Source of the DNA: Terriglobus sp.
GTDB lineage: Bacteria > Acidobacteriota > Terriglobia > Terriglobales > Acidobacteriaceae
Direction of reading: 5' to 3'
Length of the DNA: 5,836 nt
Assembly (NCBI GenBank): GCA_023265355.1
Contig: JAHFTZ010000175.1
Coordinates: 1-5,836, forward strand
The notes under the pieces are model-generated. The model searched no databases, was not told the origin of the DNA, and was given only the letters and a program-made list of their open reading frames with translations. The position numbers and the translations under genes are program-made. Shown piece after piece: positions 1 to 4,418 of this stretch. Each line of letters begins with the position of its first letter. The first letter of the stretch is position 1.

Positions 1-1751
1 TCCACAAGTTCCGCGTGTCGCGCGGCGTCCGCCGCTTTCTTCTCTTCGATCAGCGACCGAATCGCGGGCGGCGCCGCCGCCATGAATTCCTCTTCGGTCA
101 TCGTCTTCGCCGACGCAGCCTTGAGGGTGGCGATCTCAGTCGCCTGCTTCTCGGACGCGGCCTTGAGATCCGCCGTCTGCTTCGCCGCCGCCGCCAGCGC
201 CACGTTCGACGCTTCGAGAGCGGTCAGCCCTTCATCGCACATGGCTTCGAGTACCTTGACGTCTTTTATCGTCGTGTACTCGTTCTTGGCCAATGCGGCT
301 ACACGTTCCTGCTTTGACATGTCGTGCTCCTTGTTGGTATCGCCGCTCTCTGCGGCCTTGAGTGAATCCTTGCACTCGGCTCCGAGTGCAACCGTGTTGT
401 CGTGCATCTCATGCGACATCTCGTGCGCCGCCTGGATCTTTTTCATGTCCGCCGCCGAGTTTCGCGCGCCGGCTGCGGCCTTCAGTGCTTCGGCGTAGCG
501 AGGGTCGCCCATCGGTGGGAGCATCAGACGCGCTGTCGTGTTCTGAATGCCATACAAACTGCTGATCATCACGGAGCAAAGCTCGCGAAGAGAGTCGAGC
601 CGCGACGTCTCGACCTCAGTCTCGGCCGCTTCCTGCGACGACGTCTCGGTGGGGTTCTCCGTCTCATCCTCGATCAGCGCATCGATGATGTCAGACGCCT
701 CGTCCCATGAGGCGCCGACCTGATCGAACAGTGTGCGCATCGCGTTGTACGAGATCAGCTCGGCGGCTCCTTCGGATGCCGACTGTTCCGGCGTATCGAA
801 CATCTGACCCGCACTTCGCATCTTGGCGATCAACGAGCGGACGCGTTCAACGAGCGTGCGCTTTTCCATCATGCCACCCTTTTCTAACACCTTTAAGTCT
901 GAAGAATGGTAAGTCGCACTCGTTCCGTCATCATGAAGGATCTGATGAAAGCTGCCATGAGAACCGGTAACGGTGCCCTTACGCCCATATCCATTGATAT
1001 GAGGTGAAGCAACTTTCACACGATCTTCTTGTCGTGGCGTCCGTGAACCGCCGTGTCCTTCTCTCGAGCGAGAAGAAGATGAAGCACCACCAGGAACGTG
1101 ACCGCCTTCCGCCGTCCACCCAGACCCAGGCCCACCAAGATCCTTGAACTCTTCCGCCGTCACCAAGTACGCATGCTGTTCCGCCGCACGCGACGAACCG
1201 CAGCCCATCTCAATCGAGCACGCGCCCCTACCACCAGGAAGGAACGCGAGATGATCGCCGAAGCCTTTGCGCCATACCGCTTTGTAGGGTTTGCCGTTAT
1301 ACTCCCCGGCACGCACTTCTGTTTCCACGAACGAGCCGACACTGACCTCGATCGGCTTACCGGCGCGAATGTCCGCCAGCATCTGCGTCTGGCCAAGAGC
1401 TTCGAGCCGTTCTGGATCGATCCACGCTTCCATGCCAAGCCGCTTCCCATTCATCTGCGACTTGAACACGGTGCCAAACCCTTGATTCGCGAGCACAGTC
1501 GGATCGTTGGCGGAGATCTGTACACCATTTTGTGTCGGATGTCCGACGACAAGTGGACGCCCGTTCCATGTATGCGCGCTCGCCGACAGCATGTCGAAGG
1601 GCACATACTCAGGAACGTCGGCGTTCACCGCATGAATGACGCCTTCCATCAGCGCGACGACAGGTACGACGAGATGCTGGCGCCCTTGATAGGATTCGAC
1701 GCGCACGTCACCGGTCGCGCCAAGCAGATGAAGCTGGCGAGAATTGGTCAT
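1..1751 (-). CDS. DUF2213-type prohead protease with scaffold-like C-terminal region, 3' end outside window
   Basis: The frame is open from the ATG at 1751-1749 to the left edge, about 583 codons, with no stop. Residues 1-200 match the DUF2213 phage family as I know it: HTWNGRPLVVGHP (60-72), EAWID (108-112), IEVSVGSF (134-141), DHLAFLPGGRGACS (166-179). These proteins are taken to be prohead proteases that cleave scaffold and capsid precursors; S137 with H71 or H167 are candidate catalytic residues (inference). A glycine linker starting GGPGSGW follows at 206, then a small beta-rich, KOW/SH3-like segment (about 243-293). Residues 295 onward are Ala/Glu/Lys-rich, with an acidic stretch near 330-360, a motif ARNSAADMKKIQAAHE and a coiled-coil-like end, as expected of a scaffold. 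The start overlaps the minor head gene stop as ATGA, so translation is probably coupled. Protease-scaffold fusion is common in phages. Confident on gene and family, less on catalysis. Confidence 0.85.
   Translation of the reverse strand, partial: MTNSRQLHLLGATGDVRVESYQGRQHLVVPVVALMEGVIHAVNADVPEYVPFDMLSASAHTWNGRPLVVGHPTQNGVQISANDPTVLANQGFGTVFKSQMNGKRLGMEAWIDPERLEALGQTQMLADIRAGKPIEVSVGSFVETEVRAGEYNGKPYKAVWRKGFGDHLAFLPGGRGACSIEMGCGSSRAAEQHAYLVTAEEFKDLGGPGSGWTAEGGHVPGGASSSSRSREGHGGSRTPRQEDRVKVASPHINGYGRKGTVTGSHGSFHQILHDDGTSATYHSSDLKVLEKGGMMEKRTLVERVRSLIAKMRSAGQMFDTPEQSASEGAAELISYNAMRTLFDQVGASWDEASDIIDALIEDETENPTETSSQEAAETEVETSRLDSLRELCSVMISSLYGIQNTTARLMLPPMGDPRYAEALKAAAGARNSAADMKKIQAAHEMSHEMHDNTVALGAECKDSLKAAESGDTNKEHDMSKQERVAALAKNEYTTIKDVKVLEAMCDEGLTALEASNVALAAAAKQTADLKAASEKQATEIATLKAASAKTMTEEEFMAAAPPAIRSLIEEKKAADAARHAELV
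318..332 (-). promoter_or_regulatory. Internal Shine-Dalgarno and in-frame ATG for a possible separate scaffold protein
   Basis: On the minus strand AAGGAG (332-327) stands six bases before an ATG (320-318) that is in frame with the protease gene. The product would begin MSKQERVAALAKNEY and contain only the coiled-coil-like C-terminal part. Phage lambda makes its scaffold Nu3 from an in-frame start inside the protease gene C, so the arrangement has a known parallel. That this start is used here is inference. Confidence 0.45.
873..1025 (-). other. KOW/SH3-like small beta segment inserted in the protease-scaffold protein
   Basis: Residues about 243-293 read DRVKVASPHINGYGRKGTV, then a glycine/histidine turn, then DDGTSATYHSSDLKVLEKGG. 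The pattern of a basic V-x-V strand, an NGYGRKGTV turn, an acidic DDG turn and a closing YHxSDL strand resembles small SH3/KOW-like barrels. It sits between the GGPGSG linker and the scaffold region, and an ATG pair follows directly (872-867), preceded by the purine-rich AAAAGGG. It may be a movable decoration domain. The fold assignment is by eye only. Confidence 0.4.
1071..1136 (-). other. GGPGSG-type glycine linker motif in the protease
   Basis: Residues 206-227 of the protease start GGPGSGWTAEGGHVPGG and end in a run of serines. The motif resembles the one at 4022-4084 in the minor head protein. It marks the junction between the DUF2213 domain and the small beta segment, so it probably serves as a flexible joint between modules. 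Confidence 0.6.
1748..1751 (-). promoter_or_regulatory. ATGA stop/start overlap
   Basis: The minor head gene stop TGA (1750-1748) and the protease start ATG (1751-1749) share bases as ATGA. This suggests translational coupling. The overlap depends on the nine-codon C-extein, so the intein had to insert without disturbing it. Confidence 0.8.
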
Positions 1752-4405
1752 ACTGTTAAGCCCTCGGTACACCGGCAATTGCTAATGACAATGTTTTGTG
1801 CTATAATCCAGCCGACGTCTGCCTGAAGGTCATATACATGTCCCGAAAAATCGAACTCCCGAACATCGACGACCTCATCAAACGCTATGAAGCCGGCACT
1901 TCGCTCTTGCAACTCCAAAATGAAAGCGGCATTGGCCGAGGCGTCTTGACGCGCCAATTCAGGAAGTACCACGTTCAACTCAGAAGCCAATCCAAGCAGG
2001 AGTACCTGAAATGGCAACGGCTCAAACAAGACCGCAGTTTGATCGTCCGCCAAATGCAAGGGGCTTGGAAAGGTAGACGGGGGGCTATTGATCCTCTCGA
2101 ACGAAGAATCAAGCGCGCGCGTACTAACTATGCCCGCCTCAACCATCGTGGCAAATGGGAAGCCGACCTCACCGATGCGCTCAGTGCTGCTAATCTCTGC
2201 GTTCAGCCGTTGTGGCCTATAGGCCCCTACAACGTCGACCTTGCCATCAACCCACCTGGCATCGCCGTGGAGATCCAAACGGCCTATATCAATGGGGGTA
2301 GATCCATGCACCCGCAGCGTCTCGAATACATTCTCGACCAAGGATGGGCGCTGGTAATCATTTACGCCCCCAAAATCTTTGATACCCTCCACTTGACACA
2401 AGAGCTTACAACCCTCGCGCAGCGTTGCAGCTTGGACCCAACCTTGCGCGGTCAGTACAGGGTGCTGTCCGGTGAGGCGGAGCAGATTACCGTTCGAAGT
2501 CTTGATCTCAAAGGCCGGACCCTTATAGCGTGAACGCATTCCCGCAATAATACGACCAGAAATGGTATTTCCGGGTAGCAGGCAATTCGGATGCTGTGGC
2601 GGTCCATCGCCGCCTGGATCGGGATACTCGCCATCCAAGTCTGTCGTCTCACCATCGAGTTCATCACAGATATCGCAGGCTCCCGACGTTGCGATCCAGA
2701 CGCGCTTCTCATCGCCTGTCAACAAACCCTCGTCGACCGCCTGATCCCACCCTTGACGTTGCCCTTCATTTGCGGCATACAGCGTTTCCGTACGCGCGAT
2801 CATCTCCGCGCGAGCATCGTCACCGATTGCGTCTTCAAGCTCGCCACGATCTGTTTCAGGATCAAAGTCCAACGCTTCCGCGACGCGCTCGATCGCGTCA
2901 GCAGTCGTCTGCGACACTTGATCAGCGAGTTCCGCCGCGTGCTTGCGCACCCATTCGCTAGCGCGGGGATCGGCGACGTTGAATTGCATCTTAAATGGAC
3001 CGGCGAGCGTACGAATATCTTGAGAAGCCAGTAGTGCAAGCTTCCCTGCTTTCTTTACAGAAACAGTTATCTCATCTCGCCGCAAGCGCTGGTTCAGTGA
3101 GATGTCCGCGCCATAGACACCACTATGCTGACGAAGTAGATCTGCATAAGGGTTTTCCGGATCATAACGCATGTCAGGCGAAACCTTACGGCTCTGATCA
3201 GGTGTCAGATTAGCTTCCACTACAGCCTTGTCATGACTTGTGATGAAATCCGATGGATGCCCGATCGTAGCAAACGAATCATCAGGCAGCCCTTGCCGCT
3301 TTAATGAAGATGCATTCTCGACAGGCGACTCGTGAAACACTACAAGCCCTTGCGGATACTGCTTCTCGATGGCGCGATGAAACTCTTGCTCAGCGCCATC
3401 TGATGTCTTAAGCGCCTCCTCATTCAAGATGTATCCAGCCTTCGGCTTCGTCACATAGCCACTAGAGATTCCATGAGTGATCCACTTTCCATCTTTTTCG
3501 CTGCCTCTGTTACTGCTACTACCCTCTGTCCACTGCCCCTTTTCATCGCGAGGCTCGTTAGGATCGAAAGCGAGTGTACGCACGTCTTTCGCATCAACCT
3601 TCTTGATGTAGTCGGCGTACTGCGAAAAATCCCCCAAATGCTGGACTGTGATCGTTGTCTTTCCACTCAGCTTTTCTGCAAGCACATTGTGGTTTCCATT
3701 CAGCAAGACTTCCTCGCCGTGGATGGTCGCCACTATTGGCTGCGCCTTCATATAAAACCCATCACGATAGTTCTTGACAGCACTAGGCTGGATATAGTCT
3801 TGCGTAGATTTCAAATCCGCAATGGCCACATCTTTAGAAGACCCCATGACCATGATCGGCAGCCGCTTTGCCTGCTCGAATGTCACTTGCGTTGTCTTAG
3901 AAAGCGGATTATCTACAGATACCCTCTGCAACGATTCCTTACTATCTGAACCGTGGTAAGTCAAAGGGAGCCCAAGTTCTTTTGCAATTACAAGTTCCCC
4001 GGTATCTGGTGTTGACGCAGTAGAACTTCCACCGACCTCGCCTGGACGGCCGCCATGACCGAAGTTACCGCTTCCTGGTCCGCCAGCAGCACGCACGTCT
4101 TGAGCAGCGCGAAGCTTCTTCCCGAGCACCGACAGACCAGCATTGCCACCCGCCTTCAACATCTTCATGAGCACGGCTGGCATGACTTCAAGCAATGCCG
4201 ATCGGATAGCGGCTGCAGCACGCTTCGAGGCACCGGCGTTCGCCGGGCCGAGAGCCTTACGGCCTTTCATAAACGCATGTTGGACAGCAGCTGTCATCGT
4301 CGAGAGGTTAGTATCTGCAGCAGTAAGGACAGGATGCTCGGCTGACAGGCCACGTCGAGCCATGACAATCGCTGCCAGTACGCCGGCAAGCGATTTCGAC
4401 GACAT
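1748..4405 (-). CDS. Mu gpF-like minor head protein precursor with cargo domains and an intein
   Basis: The precursor has 885 residues from the ATG at 4405, 13 bases after the portal stop; removing the intein leaves 616. Residues 1-107 are Ala-rich and helical. A GGPGSG linker lies at 108-128, a ParB/sulfiredoxin-like domain at about 186-258 (NGNHN at 236-240), a second linker DPNEPRDEKGQWTEGSS at 281-297, and an unrecognised domain at 301-455. Residues 470-607 plus the C-extein match phage Mu gpF-like head morphogenesis proteins: ARTETLYAANEGQRQGW, then CDIC (577-580) and HPN/CRC, a probable metal site. Such proteins sit in the capsid near the portal and may be ejected with the DNA. An intein (608-876) splits HPN from CRC, so splicing is needed to build the Cys/His site. 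The start at 4486 would overlap the portal by 68 bases and is less likely. Family call is firm; cargo function is unknown. Confidence 0.88.
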   Translation of the reverse strand: MSSKSLAGVLAAIVMARRGLSAEHPVLTAADTNLSTMTAAVQHAFMKGRKALGPANAGASKRAAAAIRSALLEVMPAVLMKMLKAGGNAGLSVLGKKLRAAQDVRAAGGPGSGNFGHGGRPGEVGGSSTASTPDTGELVIAKELGLPLTYHGSDSKESLQRVSVDNPLSKTTQVTFEQAKRLPIMVMGSSKDVAIADLKSTQDYIQPSAVKNYRDGFYMKAQPIVATIHGEEVLLNGNHNVLAEKLSGKTTITVQHLGDFSQYADYIKKVDAKDVRTLAFDPNEPRDEKGQWTEGSSSNRGSEKDGKWITHGISSGYVTKPKAGYILNEEALKTSDGAEQEFHRAIEKQYPQGLVVFHESPVENASSLKRQGLPDDSFATIGHPSDFITSHDKAVVEANLTPDQSRKVSPDMRYDPENPYADLLRQHSGVYGADISLNQRLRRDEITVSVKKAGKLALLASQDIRTLAGPFKMQFNVADPRASEWVRKHAAELADQVSQTTADAIERVAEALDFDPETDRGELEDAIGDDARAEMIARTETLYAANEGQRQGWDQAVDEGLLTGDEKRVWIATSGACDICDELDGETTDLDGEYPDPGGDGPPQHPNCLLPGNTISGRIIAGMRSRYKGPAFEIKTSNGNLLRLTGQHPVLTAQGWVQAATLREGCKLLCQVEGIKDFGGVNDYQRPSLVENVFETLRVHGSTPIDIGRLDLHGDARWVDGKVDVVGAYRPQRLNAEISSTERIGEVGFPFATMVEAGIVSTRALDSSFERINSPPSTFPSPLHLADDQTAVLFEPLPFQVLLLGLASELNVVLPELARQDASANAAFILELQERSAGFIAFDEVVDVREFDFSGHVYDLQADVGWIIAQNIVISNCRCTEGLTV
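1774..1780. repeat. Direct repeat GGCAATT at one intein border
   Basis: The plus strand has GGCAATT here and again at 2581-2587, spanning the two intein borders. Six bases are forced by the splice-site residues, since Asn-Cys occurs at both junctions with the same codons (AAT TGC). Recombination between the copies would remove the intein DNA exactly and restore an intact extein. Confidence 0.7.
1779..1807 (+). promoter_or_regulatory. Sigma70-type promoter for the antisense endonuclease gene
   Basis: The -10 box TATAAT (1802-1807) is a perfect consensus with an extended TG at 1799-1800. The -35 candidate TTGCTA (1779-1784) matches TTGACA at four of six positions with the optimal 17-base spacer. 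Transcription would start near 1814. The -35 box begins one base inside the intein border, in the codons for the last residues of the intein, so the promoter travels with the element. Activity is inferred from sequence. Confidence 0.75.
1825..1829 (+). promoter_or_regulatory. Ribosome binding site GAAGG that decides the endonuclease start
   Basis: GAAGG ends eight bases before the ATG at 1838. This favours ATG 1838 over the in-frame TTG at 1796, which lies upstream of the predicted transcript start and so would not be on the mRNA. Confidence 0.65.
1838..2533 (+). CDS. Putative Vsr/EDxHD-like homing endonuclease coded antisense to the intein
   Basis: The protein has 231 residues and a basic N-terminal part. 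Residues about 8-48 form a helix-turn-helix (DDLIKRYEAGTSLLQLQNE, then GIGRGVLTRQFRKYHV) like the DNA-binding domain of many homing enzymes. The nuclease core follows: KWEADLTDAL (E108), IGPYNVDLAI (D134), IAVEIQ (E145), MHPQRLEYILDQGW (H158, R161). This order of strands and acidic residues fits the Vsr-like EDxHD branch of the PD-(D/E)xK superfamily, with Gln where Lys is classical. The whole gene, its promoter and RBS lie within the intein borders (1778-2584) on the opposite strand, and codons pair in exact register with intein codons. The likely role is to cut intein-free alleles of the head gene and drive intein spread. Family by eye is good; cleavage and target are inference. The chance-antisense-frame alternative is disfavoured by the domains and expression signals. 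Confidence 0.8.
   Translation: MSRKIELPNIDDLIKRYEAGTSLLQLQNESGIGRGVLTRQFRKYHVQLRSQSKQEYLKWQRLKQDRSLIVRQMQGAWKGRRGAIDPLERRIKRARTNYARLNHRGKWEADLTDALSAANLCVQPLWPIGPYNVDLAINPPGIAVEIQTAYINGGRSMHPQRLEYILDQGWALVIIYAPKIFDTLHLTQELTTLAQRCSLDPTLRGQYRVLSGEAEQITVRSLDLKGRTLIA
2581..2587. repeat. Direct repeat GGCAATT at the other intein border
   Basis: This is the second copy of the seven-base repeat. It spans the Asn607/Cys608 junction of the N-extein and intein. The matching copy spans the intein's last Asn and the first Cys of the C-extein. Confidence 0.7.
2585..2996 (-). other. Mu gpF-like head morphogenesis domain of the minor head protein (N-extein part)
   Basis: Residues about 470-607 run from GPFKMQFNVADPRASEW through helical segments to CDIC (C577, C580) and HPN (605-607). 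With CRC supplied by the C-extein (C877, C879), four cysteines and one histidine come together after splicing. The motif spacing fits a metal-binding finger known in this head protein family. The intein sits at the most conserved point of the domain, as is usual for inteins. Confidence 0.8.
3041..3505 (-). other. Unrecognised cargo-like domain of the minor head protein
   Basis: Residues about 301-455 lie between the RDEKGQWT linker and the gpF-like domain. Visible landmarks are GLVVFHESPVENASSLKRQG (353-372), then DDSFATIGHPSDFITSHDKA (375-394) and DMRYDPENPYADLLRQHSGV (411-430). The pattern of a His near the start, an SSLKRQGL helix and a later FATIGHP loop recalls some ADP-ribosyltransferase-like folds, but I cannot place it and claim no function. 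The DNA is AT-richer than the flanking genes (28 of 60 GC at 3301-3360), suggesting separate acquisition. Confidence 0.4.
3515..3565 (-). other. RDEKGQWT linker motif of the minor head protein
   Basis: Residues 281-297 read DPNEPRDEKGQWTEGSS. From memory this type of motif (DPxxPRDExGxW, then Gly/Ser) recurs in many phage minor head proteins at joints between modules. Here it separates the ParB-like domain from the unrecognised domain. It may be a connector or a packaging tag; neither role can be shown from sequence. Confidence 0.6.
3632..3850 (-). other. ParB/sulfiredoxin-like domain in the minor head protein
   Basis: Residues about 186-258 contain DVAIADLKSTQDYIQPSAV, then KAQPIVATIHGEEVLLNGNH and NVLAEKLSGKTTITVQHL. 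The order of an address strand, a helix, 'PIV', 'LLNGNHN' and a closing strand matches the ParB N-terminal-like fold, in which the usual G(H/N)HR loop binds nucleotide. Here the loop is GNHN, with Asn in place of Arg, so catalysis or nucleotide binding may be altered. Within a capsid protein it may be cargo delivered with phage DNA (inference). Confidence 0.6.
4022..4084 (-). other. GGPGSG-type glycine linker motif in the minor head protein
   Basis: Residues 108-128 begin GGPGSGNFGHGGRPGEV and end GGSS. The motif lies just after the Ala-rich N-terminal helical part and opens the cargo block. It resembles the linker at 1071-1136 in the downstream protease. Base composition becomes AT-richer immediately after it. 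Confidence 0.65.
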
Positions 4406-4418
4406 AACGGCCGCTCGC

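Larger units (their letters stand above)
1778..2584 (-). mobile_element. Intein (Hint domain, 269 residues) in the HPN/CRC motif of the minor head protein
   Basis: The intein begins with Cys1 in CLLPGNTISG (block A). Block B is LTGQHPVLTAQGWVQA, with the TxxH motif as T38 and H41. Block F is SGHVYDLQ, and block G ends AQNIVISN, followed by Cys+1 of the extein. The joined exteins would read HPNCRC, the conserved motif of this head protein family, which fixes both borders. The penultimate residue is Ser rather than the usual His, which may slow Asn cyclisation or be tolerated. No LAGLIDADG or HNH motif is seen in this frame; the middle region instead holds DLHGDARWVDGKVDVV (104-119). The nuclease appears to be coded on the other strand of the same DNA (1838-2533). 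Splicing activity is inferred from motifs. Confidence 0.9.

Noticed and set aside
82..498. Plus-strand open frame opposite the scaffold region
   Set aside because: Its Ala/Ser-rich product mirrors the coiled-coil-like minus-strand protein and has no recognisable motif or RBS.
1098..1826. Plus-strand open frame of 242 codons opposite the protease gene
   Set aside because: It runs in codon register with the DUF2213 gene, a frame that often stays open by chance in GC-rich DNA. It shows no domain, no promoter and no convincing RBS. It is a useful caution that an open antisense frame alone proves nothing; the 1838-2533 gene is accepted for its motifs and signals.
1796..1837. TTG start at 1796 for the endonuclease
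   Set aside because: It lies upstream of and across the -10 box, before the expected transcript start, while ATG 1838 has its own RBS.
2534..2575. Possible terminator after the endonuclease gene
   Set aside because: Only short imperfect pairings (AATAC with GTATT, ACC with GGT) and no T-run were seen.
2591..3034. Plus-strand open frame just downstream of the endonuclease gene
   Set aside because: Lies opposite the well-supported gpF-like domain, is Arg-rich with no domain, and lacks a ribosome binding site.
3473..3949. Plus-strand open frame of 158 codons opposite the cargo block
   Set aside because: No recognisable domain, and the minus strand here encodes the ParB-like domain and a linker motif known from head proteins.
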